Shown here: positions 11,491 through 22,256 of the stretch, piece by piece
Layout of the letters: each line of letters opens with the position of its first letter
Position numbering within the stretch: the stretch's first letter is position 1
From: Turritopsis dohrnii
Taxonomy: Eukaryota > Cnidaria > Hydrozoa > Anthoathecata > Oceaniidae
Direction of reading: 5' to 3'
Assembly (NCBI GenBank): GCA_027922465.2
Contig: BQMF02000016.1
Location: 62,001 to 126,000, forward strand
Length of the DNA stretch: 64,000 nucleotides
Translations under genes and position numbers: made by a program
Notes under the pieces: generated by a model
Seen by the model: only the letters and a program-made list of their open reading frames with translations
Told to the model about the DNA's origin: nothing
Databases searched by the model: none

Positions 11491-12059
11491 TCTTATTATA
11501 ATAATCCGCGATTGTGCATACCACTTTTATTTTAGAGAGTGATATATTTAGTTTTAATTTACGGTCATCGTCCCCTTATGTGCGCGTAAAACCACGTAGA
11601 GGCGAGAAGACACTTTTTTCACGATCATTCCAAAAGCACGTGGCATCATTTGACGTCAGTTTTTTATGATCACTGGGAATCATTGCATTGCATCCCCAAT
11701 CGAACGCGACGTTTTTGGGGAAATATCTCGAGAACCAATAGGGATAACTGACGTTTTTTGGGGTCAGCGATACGGGTGATGGGGTGACGCATCATTTGGG
11801 CCTAAATTTTATTTGGTACTGCGGATATGACGTCATCGAAATCTTTGATCAGCGATATCTCCACAACGGTTGGTCGTAGCGAAACGATCCCATACATTTT
11901 TTTGATCAGTTTTTCGAGCTCTACAACATGGGTACACTTTTAAGTCACGAATCCGTAATTAAAATTTTCGTCACGGGGTACGTACACGGGGGGAATGGTG
12001 GATTTGACCTAATGTTTTCGAAGTTAAGTTCGGTAAAAAGTTTTTACCCGGGATACTAG
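11491..12059 (+). mobile_element. Family A Helitron, copy A8 (right end of the array)
   Basis: It starts TCTTATTATAATAATCCGCG and ends in the second 3' subtype, CGGTAAAAAGTTTTTACCCG plus GGATACTAG. After CTAG the interrupted Penelope-like sequence resumes with TTAACTAAATAATC. This 3' end and the TC at 641 are the outer borders of the 11.4 kb block. Confidence 0.88.
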
Positions 12060-12574
12060 TTAACTAAATAATCACCGTGATTAAGTTTTTTGGGTGGTAA
12101 AGAAAAATTTAAGCCTTTAACAAGAAGTGACTTCTCAATATCAGAGAGGTTGTAACTTTAAAAATCAAAAATGACTTTGTCAGGGTGGTTTAGTTCAGTC
12201 TGATCTCTAGCCAATTCAAAGAGTTTGCGTTCCTGTACTTCGTTGTGATGTGCGAGTTTTCTATCATTGGATCCCTAAAACAAGGATGATACGTGTGTGA
12301 AGTCAATAAACGATAATTTACTGTGAAGATGACTCTGGATACGATTAAATTCAATTTGACACTGGCGAATATGTGACCTTTTATGCGATAATTCCTCTTG
12401 TAACAGTCTTTTCTGACACAATTTAAATTTGAGGAAGTTCGGTACTAGTTTATTTCTTTCACAATATTCCAAGAAGTCGAGATCAAGTTTAGCTTTACGA
12501 AAACGAAAATCGTTGTACGTTTGTATGGAATTAAACTGCGACGTGTTGTTTTTTTCTTGTTTTTGCAAATTCAC
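12060..12574 (-). pseudogene. Penelope-like element, N-terminal part
   Basis: The minus strand reads FRFRKAKLDLDFLEYCERNK, LVPNFLKFKLCQKRL, an in-frame TAG after THVSSLF, then ERKLFELARDQTELNHP, an in-frame TAA after VIFDF, and SYNLSDIEKSLLVKGLNFSL ending KLNHGDYLV at the insertion border. The charged segment before the polymerase and the LSDIEKSLLxKGLNF motif are typical of Penelope-like N-terminal regions. The frame matches that of 1-640, so both halves were one ORF. Two stop codons show it was already dead or has decayed since insertion. Confidence 0.85.
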
Positions 12575-12840
12575 ATTTCTTCATTACTGTTTTTATTACT
12601 TTTTTCCCCTACTTTTTTTATTGTTTTATTTCTACTTTGTTCGCTACTACTTTTCTTCTTATTTTCGTTACTGTTTTTTATAATTTTTTTTTTCATTAGC
12701 TACTTTCTTGTTACTTTTTTACTACTATTTTTACATTTTAAATTAACAAAAAAAGAAAAAAAAAGTAAAAAAGTAAAGAAAACTAAAGAAAAAAAATAGT
12801 GTTCGTGGCCGAGGAAGGCAATAGCGATATACAAAATGAA
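12545..12840. repeat. T-rich repeat with inverted partner at 22415-22620
   Basis: The sequence from TTTGCAAATTCACATTTCTT to GAGGAAGGCAATAGCGATAT recurs inverted at 22415-22620, starting TATATCGCTATTGCCTTCCT. Between these marks are runs of TTTTTACTACTATTT type. The short frames here are low-complexity. Confidence 0.7.
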
Positions 12841-12978
12841 AGCATGGCCGAGGAGAGCAGTAGCACATTTTCATTAACCGTACACTTTTATTTTGTTCCT
12901 ATTAAATCAATCGGATTCTTAAGTCAGTCACGATGTTGTCCAGAAAAGACAATGCGATTATTGCTACTTGAATTCCAT

Positions 12979-13265
12979 TAATTGTTTTTTTTTTTTTTTT
13001 TTTTTTTTTTTTTCCCGTACGTTGAAACATTCTCTTCATTTGACTTGAGTTTTTTTTTTTCTTTTATCTTACAACTTATATTTGACATAAAGATACAATA
13101 AATATATAAAACTTTTATAAAATTTATAAAACCCATGAAAAAACCATAATAATATTAATAATAATAATAATAATATAATTAATAATAATAATAATTATAA
13201 TAATATTAATTAATTATTATATTAATTATTATTATTATTATTATTAATAATAATACTATTATTAT
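12979..13265. repeat. Poly(T) run and (TAA/TTA)n low-complexity tract
   Basis: There is a run of about 33 T at 12979-13011, and ATA/TAA microsatellite with self-complementary halves at 13148-13260. No gene is seen from 12841 to 13330. Confidence 0.9.
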
Positions 13266-13329
13266 TTATAAAACCCATGAAAAAACCAAGCATAACATTC
13301 TAATCTCTAATAATACTAATAATACTTGA

Positions 13330-13629
13330 CTGTTTCGCACGCCGCCAACAATCAACCTACATTTCAGGCAAAACATTTCTTACCGGTTTTTATTTCGAAA
13401 ATGAACCCGTGTCCCGTGTAAGCGTATGAACGTTGTTGTATGTACTGATAAAAAAAACTGACGTCAAATGAATGATTCAGTAGAATCTGACGTCATTACA
13501 GAGAAAAAAACGTTCTCGCTTCTGCGTGGTTTTACGCAGACAATATAGGAAATCCTACGTAAAATTTAGTTAAATATATCACTCTCTAAAATAAAAGTGT
13601 GACACACAACGCGAATTAGTATATATAGA
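13330..13629 (-). mobile_element. Diverged family A Helitron 5' part
   Basis: On the minus strand it starts TCTATATATACTAATTCGCG at 13629, then GTGTGTCACACTTTTATTTT, and continues with a diverged body containing two GACGTC sites. It has no recognisable hairpin or CTAG, so the 3' part is lost or replaced. Confidence 0.6.
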
Positions 13630-14195
13630 CTAGTATCCCGGGTAAAAACTTTTTACCGAACTTAGCTTCGAAAACATTAGGTCAAATCCACCATTCCCGT
13701 GTACGTACCCCGTGACGAAAAAATAAATCATAGAATCGCAACTCAAAAGTGTACCCATGTTGTAGAGCTCGAAAAGCTGGTCAAAAAAGTGTATGGGATC
13801 GTTTCGCTACGACCAACCGTTGCGGAGATATCGCTGATCAAAGATTTCGATGACGTCATATCCGCAGTACCAAATAAAATTTAGGCCTAAATGATGCGTC
13901 ACCCCATCACCCGTATCGCTGACCCCAAAAAACGTCAGTTATCCCTATTGGTTCTTGAGATATTTCCCCAAAAACGTCGCGTTCGATTGGGGATGCAATG
14001 CAATGTTTCCCCGTGATCATAAAAAACTGACGTCAAATGATGCCACGTGCTATTATACTAATCGTGAATGTGTCTTGCGTGGGCGAACTGCCGCTATATG
14101 ACCACGATTAAGAAGATTTTGACCATTAAAAAAACAAAAACAAAACACTCTCTAAGTTAAATGTGTTGCACACAACGCGAATTAGTATAATAAGA
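13630..14195 (-). mobile_element. Family A Helitron, copy A9 (minus orientation)
   Basis: It is complete on the minus strand: TCTTATTATACTAATTCGCG at 14195, and hairpin CGGTAAAAAGTTTTTACCCG plus GGATACTAG ending at 13630. The body matches A4 and A8. Confidence 0.88.
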
Positions 14196-14595
14196 CTAGT
14201 ATCCCGTGTAAAAACATTTTACGGGTTTTTCTGAAAGTGACATCTCAAAAATGGTGTCGAAAAATAAAATCACAGCAAGTACTTTAAACTTTAAATATAG
14301 GAGCGCAGAACAGTCGTTTTACTTGGATGGAAGATCTTAAACCCATCAAAAATTAAAATACGCGCTGTGCATCCGCTTTTTTCACTGTGTAAAATAAATT
14401 TATTGAAGATGCAATTCAATGGTTCCCGTGATGAAAATACTTAACGTCAATATATAATACGGTACAAAACACTTCTCACTCTTTTAATTAAAAATCTCTA
14501 GGTATTCCAGCCAAAGCATTTTTAGTTCAACACTGGAGTTATGAACAGAAAAACTTTTTAATCAGAAGATCTGAAACACATCAAAATATTCATAA
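14196..14595 (-). mobile_element. Family C Helitron, 3' part only
   Basis: CTAGTATCCCGTGTAAAAAC at 14196, read on the minus strand, is a hairpin CCGTAAAA..TTTTACAC plus CTAG end. The following 400 bp match 14596-15000. The 5' half present in the neighbouring complete copy is missing. Confidence 0.65.
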
Positions 14596-15567
14596 CTAGT
14601 ATCCCGTGTAAAAAATTTTTACGGGTTTTAATTCTGAAAGTGACGTCTCAAAAATGGTTTCGAAAAATTAAATCACAGCAGTAAGTACTTTAAACTTTAA
14701 ATATAGGGGAGCAGAACAGTCGTTTTACTTGGAAGATTTGAAAGCCATCAAAAATAAAAATACGCGATGTGCATCCGCTTTTTCACTCTGAAAATAAATT
14801 GTATCGATTGAAAATGCAATGCAATGGTTCCCCGTGATAAAAAAATATAACGTCAATACGGGAAAAACAACACTTTTCACCTTTTTAATTAAAAATCTGT
14901 AGGTATTTTGGCTAAAGCATTTTAGCTCACTATCACCACTGAGTTCTGAACAGAAAGACTTCTTAACGGGAAGATCTGAAACACATCAAAATATTTATAA
15001 TACATCTTTCACGATACGATATATATACAGTAGCAAAACAGTAGAAAACAGGAAAACAACAGAGAGATTAAAATCGCTTTAACTCGAATCCATACCCCAA
15101 CGTAAATAAAAGCCAAACGCGTAAGTTGAATGAACAATTTTATACCTGCACGAACCCAGAACGTCATGATTTAAAGCCATGGTATTCATTTCTTCGATCG
15201 TTTATATCATGTTTTTATCTGTCTTCTCTAAAGGAAAAGTAGTAATGCAGAAACCATACTATAAGAAAATCAAATTAAAAAAACAAAAAAATTCAAAAGC
15301 AAACTTACCCTAAAAACATTAATAAATCTTCGTGCAATACTTTCGTTGTGTTGTCTATCGTTTCTTGATCAAAATAAACATTGAAAACGAATACGTAACG
15401 ATCAAAACAAACACAATGTAAAGGTATCTTTTCCTTATACTAATCGTAGAAAAACATTAACTGTGGTCTGACATACTTTTATGAATAAGTGACCGCAAAA
15501 ACGACCCGAAATTTTAGAGAGTGAAAGCGTGAAAAAAGCGGATGCACAGCGCGTATTAGAATATAGA
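14596..15567 (-). mobile_element. Family C Helitron, complete copy
   Basis: On the minus strand it runs from TCTATATTCTAATACGCGCT (15567) to a GTAAAAATTTTTTAC hairpin plus ACGGGATACTAG (14596), 972 bp. The 5' head (CTAATACGCGCTGTGCATCC...AGAGAGTG) is a diverged version of the family A head, so the families are related. A 3'-half copy lies on one side and a 5'-half copy (15568-16127) on the other. Confidence 0.7.
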
Positions 15568-16127
15568 TAAATCTTTCACGATACGATAGTACGATAGCAG
15601 TAGTAAAAATAAATTGTGCGTACAGGTAAACGACAAAAAGATTAAAATCGCTGTAACTGTTCATGGAATACATACTGTAAATAAAAGCCAAACGCGAAAG
15701 TCGTAAAAGTGTCAAAATGTGAATTGTAAACAATTGCGATTTTCTTTACGAACCCAGAACGTCATGATTAAACACCATGATATTCATTTCTTCAACCGCG
15801 TATTATTGGAAAAGTAATGACGCTGAAACCCTATTCATACTATAAGAAAAACAAAACACAAAAACAAAAAGTTCTAAAGCGTACTTACCCTAAAAACATT
15901 AATAAATCTTCGTGCAAAACTTTCGTTGTTGTCTTTTGTTTCTTGATCTCGCGAATAATCAAAAAACGATCAAATGCAATGCAATGTTTTCCCCTTATAC
16001 TAATCGTAGAAAAACATTAACTGTGGTCTGACATACTTTTATGAATAAGTGACCGCAAAAACGACCCGAAATTTTAGAGAGTGAAAGCGTGAAAAAAGCG
16101 GATGCACAGCGCGTATTAGAATATAGA
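15568..16127 (-). mobile_element. Family C Helitron, 5' part only
   Basis: It matches 15001-15567, including TTTCACGATACGATA at the left and TCTATATTCTAATACGCG (complement) at the right. It contains no hairpin/CTAG end. It directly abuts the CTAG of copy A10. Confidence 0.65.
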
Positions 16128-16693
16128 CTAGTATCCCGGGTAAAAACTTTTTACCGAACTTAGCTTCGAAAACATTAGGTCAAATCCACCATTCCCGTGT
16201 ACGTACCCCGTGACGAAAAAATAAATCATAGAATCACAACTCAAAAGTGTACCCATGTTGTAGAGCTCGAAAAGCTGATCAAAAAAGTGTATGGGATCGT
16301 TTCGCTACGACCAACCGTTGCGGAGATATCGCTGATCAAAGATTTCGATGACGTCATATCCGCAGTACCAAATAAAATTTAGTCCCAAATGATGCGTCAC
16401 CCCATCACCCGTATCGCTGACCCCAAAAAACGTCAGTTATCCCTATTGGTTCTTGAGATATTTCCCCAAAAACGTCGCGTTCGATTGGGGATGCAATGCA
16501 ATGATTCCCCGTGATCATAAAAAACTGACGTCAAATGATGCCACGTGCTATTATACTAATCGTGAATGTGTCTTGCGTGGTCTAACCGCCGCTATATGAC
16601 CACGATTAAGAAGATTTTGACCATTAAAAAACAAAAAAACAAACACTCTCTAAGTTAAATGTGTTGCACACAACGCGAATTAGTATATATAGA
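16128..16693 (-). mobile_element. Family A Helitron, copy A10 (minus orientation)
   Basis: It reads on the minus strand from TCTATATATACTAATTCGCG (16693) to the CGGTAAAAAGTTTTTACCCG hairpin and CTAG (16128). It is almost identical to A9, differing at scattered sites such as the AGTCCCAAATGATG versus AGGCCTAAATGATG stretch. Confidence 0.88.
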
Positions 16694-17362
16694 TCTATAT
16701 ATTAAAAACCGATTCTCTGTTTGTTTGTTTGTTTGTTTGTGCGTTTGTTTGTTTGTAAGTCACGCAAAATGGTAGATTGAGTTGTGAGAGTAATTATTTT
16801 ATTTTATTTTGTGCGACGTCAGTGTGAAACCATTGTATTGAGACCCTAATCGAATGCGACGTTTAGGGAAAATTATCTCGGTAACCAATAGAAATAACTG
16901 ACGTTTTTTGGGGTCCGCGATACAGGCGATAGAGTGACAAAAAATTTGGGTCTAATTTTTTTGGGGGACGGGTCTATGACGTCATCAAAATTTTGATCGA
17001 CGATATCTCCGAAACGGTTGATCGTAGGAAAACGATCCCATACATTTTTTTGATCAGTTTTTCGAGCTCTACAACATTGGCACACTTATCATTGCAAATT
17101 CCTTAATTTTATTTTCGGTGAACTCAAATTTAGGCCAAAATTTTTGGGGGACGGGTCTGTGACGTCATCAAAATGTTTGAACGAAGATATCTCTCTAACG
17201 GTTGACCATAGGAAAAGGATCCCATACATTTTTTGGATCAGTTTTTCGAGCTCTGCAACATGGGCACACTTATTATTGGTAAATCCTTAATTTTATTTTT
17301 CGTGAAACCAACGCATACTGAAGGTGGACATGGGCGGCGAGCGCCGCCGCCTTGGCGGCTAG
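16694..17362 (+). mobile_element. Family B Helitron (complete, 669 bp)
   Basis: It starts TCTATATATTAAAAACCGAT followed by a (TTTG)n tract, and ends with a GC-rich stem (GCCGCC-TT-GGCGGC) and CTAG. The middle is a diverged version of the family A core: a GACGTC-rich stretch, GATCCCATACATTTTTTTGA and TTTTTCGAGCTCTACAACAT. The last part of that core is duplicated within the element (about 16960-17090 and 17140-17270). It shares its core with family A but has different termini. Confidence 0.85.
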
Positions 17363-17924
17363 TATATACTAATTCGCGTTGTGTGCAACACATTTAACTT
17401 AGAGAGTGTTTGTTTTTTTGTTTTTTCATGGTCAAAATCTTCTTAATCGTGGTCATATAGCGGCAGTTCGACCACGCAAGACACATTCACGATTAGTATA
17501 ATAGCACGTGGCATCATTTGACGTCAGTTTTTTATGATCACGGGGAATCATTGCATTGCATCCCCAATCGAACGCGACGTTTTTGGGGAATTATCTCGGT
17601 AACCAATAGGGATAACTGACGTTTTTTGGGGTCAGCGATACGGGTGATGGGGTGACGCATCATTTAGGCCTAAATTTTATTTGGTACTGCGGATATGACG
17701 TCATCGAAATCTTTGATCAGCGATATCTCCGCAACGGTTGGTCGTAGCGAAACGATCCCATACATTTTTTTGATCAGTTTTTCGAGCTCTACAACATGGT
17801 TGCATTTTCCGTTTCCAATTCCTAAATTGAAATTTTCATCACGGGGATCGTTCAGGGGAAAGGCGATTTTGACCCATCCTTTTCGAAATTAAGTTAGGTA
17901 AAAAGTTTTTACCCGGGATACTAG
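17363..17924 (+). mobile_element. Family A Helitron, copy A11
   Basis: The 5' end is TATATACTAATTCGCG immediately after CTAG, so the usual TCTA head is shortened. The 3' end is a GGTAAAAAGTTTTTACC hairpin plus CCGGGATACTAG. Confidence 0.83.
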
Positions 17925-18485
17925 TATATACTAATTCACGTTGTGTGCAACGCATTTAACTTAGAGAGTGTTTTGTTTTTGTTCTTTTAATGGTCAAAAT
18001 CTTCTTAATCGTGGTCATATAGCGGCAGTTCGACCACGCAAGACACATTCACGATTAGTATAATAGCACGTGGCATCATTTGACGTCAGTTTTTTATGAT
18101 CACGGGGAATCATTGCATTGCATCCCCAATCGAACGCGACGTTTTTGGGGAATTATCTCGAGAACCAATAGGGATAACTGACGTTTTTTGGGGTGGCGAT
18201 ACGGGTGAAGAGGTGACGCAACATTTGGGCCTAAATTTAATTTGGTACTGCCGATATGACGTCATTAAAATCTTTGATGGACGATATCTCTGCAACTGTT
18301 GATCGTAGCGAAACGATCCCATGCACTTTTTTGCTCAGTTTTTCGAGCTCTACAACATGGGTACACTTTTGAGTTGCGATACTATGATTTATTTTTTCGT
18401 CACGGGGTACGTACACGGGAATGGTGGATTTGACCTAATGTTTTCGAAGCTAAGTTCGGTAAAAAGTTTTTACCCGGGATACTAG
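17925..18485 (+). mobile_element. Family A Helitron, copy A12
   Basis: It begins TATATACTAATTCACG and ends GTTTTTACCCGGGATACTAG. Like A11 it lacks the first TC. The TGACGTCA palindrome is changed to TGACGTCAT-TAAAATC context, and the core otherwise matches. Confidence 0.83.
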
Positions 18486-19049
18486 CATATATACTAATTC
18501 GCGTTGTGTGCAACACATTTAACTTAGAGAGTGTTTGTTTTTATGCTTTTTAACGGTCAAAATCTTCTTAATCGTGGTCATATAGCGGCGGTTAGACCAC
18601 GCAAGACACATTCACGATTAGTATAATAGCACGTGGCATCATTTGACGTCAGATGTTTTATGATCACGGGGAATCATTGCATTGCATCCCCAATCGAACG
18701 CGACGTTTTTGGGGAAATATCTTGAGAACCAATAGGGATAACTGACGTTTTTTAGGGTCTGCGATACGGGTGATTGGGTGACACAACATTTGGTCCTAAA
18801 TTTTATTTGGTACTGCGGATATGACGTCATCACAATCTTTGACCGATGATATCTCTGCAACGGTTGGTCGTAGCGAAACGATCCCATACACTTTTTTGAT
18901 CAGCTTTTCGAGCTCTACAACATGGGTACACTTTGAGTTGCGATTCTATGATTTATTTTTTCGTCACGGGGTACGTACACGGGAATGGTTGATTTGACCT
19001 AATGTTTTCGAAGTTAAGTTCGGTAAAAAGTTTTTACCCGGGATACTAA
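18486..19049 (+). mobile_element. Family A Helitron, copy A13
   Basis: It begins CATATATACTAATTCGCG and ends GTTTTTACCCGGGATACTAA. The terminal CTAA still fits CTRR. It borders the AT microsatellite at 19050. Confidence 0.82.
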
Positions 19050-19202
19050 TATTATTATAATTATTATTAATATTATTAATTATAATTAATTAATAATATA
19101 ATATAATATATATATTATATATATATATATATTATATAATATTATAATATTATTAATATTATTATATTAGTAATAATAGTATTATTATTGTTATTATTAT
19201 TA
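19050..19202. repeat. AT-rich microsatellite
   Basis: An ATT/TAA/TA low-complexity tract capable of extensive self-pairing. It separates the Helitron cluster from the retroelement fragment. Confidence 0.9.
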
Positions 19203-19722
19203 GTATCTTGTCCGGTGACAGTATGGTGCTTCGTCTTTGATGTTTGTCCTTGGAAGGAGATTTTCACCATTGATCGTCAGCAGTGATGGCTCTTTTCTCA
19301 CATCACGTCATACTTCTTCCAATAACTTGCCAGTAATGTCACGTACCTCGTTGTGTCTCTGAGTCACGAACCCTCCTCTCTTGCAGGAGAGCGCATGTGC
19401 CACATCAAACGTCTTCCCACATACACAATTCGTTGGCAGCTTTGGAATAGCCCAATTGTACCGTATGCGTATGGCATCCCAAAACTGTTCTTTCGTCAGA
19501 TTGTAGTTTAGGTCTTTAATTGGCAGACATGTCAGCCAGTTGGAAGCTCCACTTAGTTTGTTCGCTTCGTTTTGTCGTTTGTTGACGTCTGACATCTGTG
19601 TTCTTAGTTGCTGCAGTGTTTCTTCGTTTCGGTGTCTACGTTCGTTTTTTATCTCCATTAATTGTCGCGTCCTTTCTATTTGCAAAAAGGCCTATTTTTG
19701 CACACTTGGAGAATGTTTGTAG
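19203..19722 (-). pseudogene. Fragment of an RT/endonuclease retroelement related to 43199-46483
   Basis: The minus strand reads GASNWLTCLPIKDLNYNLTK, EQFWDAIRIRYNW, NCVCGKTFDVAHALSCKRGG and FVTQRHNEVRDITGKLLEEV. The intact element has GASNWLTTLPIKQYGFLLDK, CVSGAKFSVDHALSCPKGGF and RHNEIRDVTAEMLSE in the same order. After a stop the similarity continues for about 30 residues (RKEPSLLTINGENLLP) and ends before the endonuclease catalytic motif. A (TTA)n tract follows. The fragment keeps a CxC pair that reads CxS in the intact copy, so it comes from a different subfamily. Confidence 0.85.
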
Positions 19723-20084
19723 TGTTGTTTGGTTGGATTTAGCGCCCAGGACTCAATTAAACGCCCCATCCGATTAAACACCCAGGTTTAGAGGAAAAAT
19801 TTGTAATTAGGTCCAGATTCCGATTAAGCTCCCAGATCCAAGATTTAAACTGGGCGCTTATTCAGCAAAAACATAAAATCATGAGAAAAACATGGTTTTG
19901 AGTTGAACATATATTTCAGCATAATGAAGAAAACTCAATAACGCGGGAATGAAGTATTTTCATTTCAAAGTGAGAGTATTTATCGAGCTTTTTGGAAGTT
20001 GCTTGAGCAGGACACAGACAATTCTTTTTTCAGCATCCATTGAAAAGGTAAACTGTATTGGTGATTCTAGTAATTTTTTTATTA

Positions 20085-20165
20085 AGCGCCCCGTCCCAAC
20101 CTCGAACCCAGGGTCTCTTGCCTTTTCGATATACGGATGGCGGCAAAGAAGACCCTGGCGAACGC
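20085..20165. repeat. Left arm of an inverted repeat (partner 22257-22341)
   Basis: Reads AGCGCCCCGTCCCAACCTCG, then AACCCAGGGTCTCTTGCC, TTTTCGATATACGGATGGCG and GCAAAGAAGACCCTGG. The arm folds on itself (CCAGGGTCT...AGACCCTGG). A related piece with ATATCGAG..AACCTGGGTTCGAGGTT lies at 49618-49660. Similar GCGCCCAG pieces occur at 19740-19860 and 22345-22400. Confidence 0.75.
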
Positions 20166-22256
20166 TACTGAATTAACGAATTCTATTGGCTGAAAATATT
20201 ACAACGACCGCAGGATTTTCGAGCAAAAAGAAGAAATCATCCGAGTTACTGCTGAGGAAGATAAGAATTAGAGTCTTAAACTTTAATTATTCAAAATAAC
20301 ATTATTTTAGCTATCATTTCATTTCACAAAGCACCGGTATGGTAGCATTATGTATTTACAATGAGAAAGGCTAACAACAAAAAGTTCTTAAAATAATCAA
20401 CAAGTGAACAAGATAAATTTTCATGCTCTTTTGACTGATAAAACAACGGAATAGTGATGAATTATGGCAGTCTGTTTTAGAAGAATATAGTTTCTAAGAA
20501 CTTTAATTGTAGGCTCACACACATTTGCTAAAATTTAAGAGCATATTCACAGATATGAGGATGAGCATCTTCAATCATTTCTGGGAGGAAAAAAAGAATT
20601 TTTTTTGACAACAATAAAACTACAGAAATCACAAATACATACAATTACATAGCTGAAACATTATTTGTTGATCACAGATTGACCTATATTTCCATATTTA
20701 ATATCACAGAATCATGAAATTTATGTAGCTTATTTCCATTCACTCAGATTCCTTATTAGAATTTAGTGGCTTCAGTAAATCACAACGTTCCTGAAGCAAA
20801 ATTGTTCAATATTTGGGTCTAAACAAAGCGTTGCAATCCAGAAATAGAATCAAAAACTAAAACAAGCATGTGCACATACATAGAATGAAAATATAATCTA
20901 ATTTTTACTTTATATATGGTATATGACAATTTGTAGAATTTTCATAACAAGGTATACATTGACTTAAGAATTCTATATCTTAAGCTGTATATCGTTTAGC
21001 AAAATACATAACAGGATAAAGGTAAACTTTACACTTAACAACAATACAGCGTTTACTTAAAACTAAACCATCTGCCATTATGGATTCAAGATCCCATGTC
21101 ATGACTTAAAACTATATACGTCACATAGCGTGGTTATAAAAATCCTGCAAATTGTCATGTAATAAGTACCTTCAGAGAGAGAAGAATGGGCTGACAAGAA
21201 TGACTGAGACGATTTAAGGGAAGATAATTTAAAAAGCAATTTCCCTGAATATTGAAATATCGGTATTCATACAGAATACCATCCTGTTTTCGATCATATA
21301 GTAACCTTGAAACTAACACAACAAATTTCACTCAACATATGTTAAAATCTGGTTAAAATCCTGCCAGGATCCTACACAAGATCCTACAAGAATTCATAAT
21401 AAAAATAAATCTTTTAAAGGTAGTGAACACAATACAACAAACATAATTTTAAAGTATACTAATAAGTATATATTATTACTTGAGAAAGACTTCATAGGTT
21501 AAAGAAGAGTGAACATTTTATAAGTTGTGTTTTTCTGTCTTCATTTGTGACAGACGTATACTCAATAATACTTAGGACACTTGCAAGAAAAAGTTATAGA
21601 GCTTTTTGGAAATAGACATACATCTACTGACCAGTGAACTTAGCAAATTTTGATATAAATAACAATGTTGAATCATTTAATATATTTGAATAAGTTCTTC
21701 ATCGCAAACATTATTTAATGAGAACCTTCTCTCACCACTGCACTGTTGTTGCTTAAGTATTATCTTCATACATAGTTTGTTTTTACTTTTTGTGTGCTTT
21801 TATAGGTTATTTATATTTTCTTTTGTGAAAAAATTAAACCTCAATACACTCAAGTTTTAATTTTCTGATCATTTTTTTACTTTGTCCATTCTATACATGT
21901 TTTTGTGTGCCTCTAAAATAAACACCACTGCTCGTTACAAAGATAAAATCCACACAACACCACACGAATTTTGCAATCTCCCTTTTATCATTCAAGGTTT
22001 TCGAATGTAATAACATTAATAAGGAATAGAATCTTTATCAAATCAGAAACACCGCTTTCCAGAATGCTGTTGAAGTCTTGGAAATATGTAAACAACTTTA
22101 AAGTTTTGCAGAAATGAGCTCGAGTGAAATCGATGAATTATATTTGGTCTCTAAATTGGTTGTAATGTGACTATATAAAAAACTGAATGCACAAGACAAA
22201 ATTTCTTCGGGCACTTCTTATAAAAATTACACAGATTTTGTGTAATTTTCATGTCA
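20166..22256. other. Interval between the inverted repeat arms, no gene seen
   Basis: About 2.1 kb of AT-rich sequence bounded by inverted arms. It could be the interior of a non-autonomous TIR element, but no transposase motif, target duplication or long frame was found. Confidence 0.4.

Larger units (their letters stand above)
641..12059 (+). mobile_element. Composite Helitron array inserted in the Penelope-like element
   Basis: The block begins TCTACTTATACTAATCCGCG and ends with a stem-loop (CGGTAAAAAGTTTTTACCCG) 8 bases before the terminal CTAG. These are the TC start and hairpin-plus-CTRR end of Helitrons, which replicate by rolling circle and insert between A and T without a target duplication. 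Removing 641-12059 joins ...CATAA to TTAAC... and restores the Penelope frame as LNHGDYLVNYELLYRDI. The block therefore occupies a single A|T site. Inside are eight 5' termini of one family in head-to-tail order, one 3' terminus of a second family, and nested TIR transposons at 5858-7423 and 7447-11376. No Rep/helicase gene is present, so all units are non-autonomous. Confidence 0.88.

Noticed and set aside
12429..12799. Overlapping T-rich ORFs of 84-92 residues
   Set aside because: They are shadows of a poly(T)-rich repeat that recurs inverted at 22415-22620. Composition explains the lack of stops.
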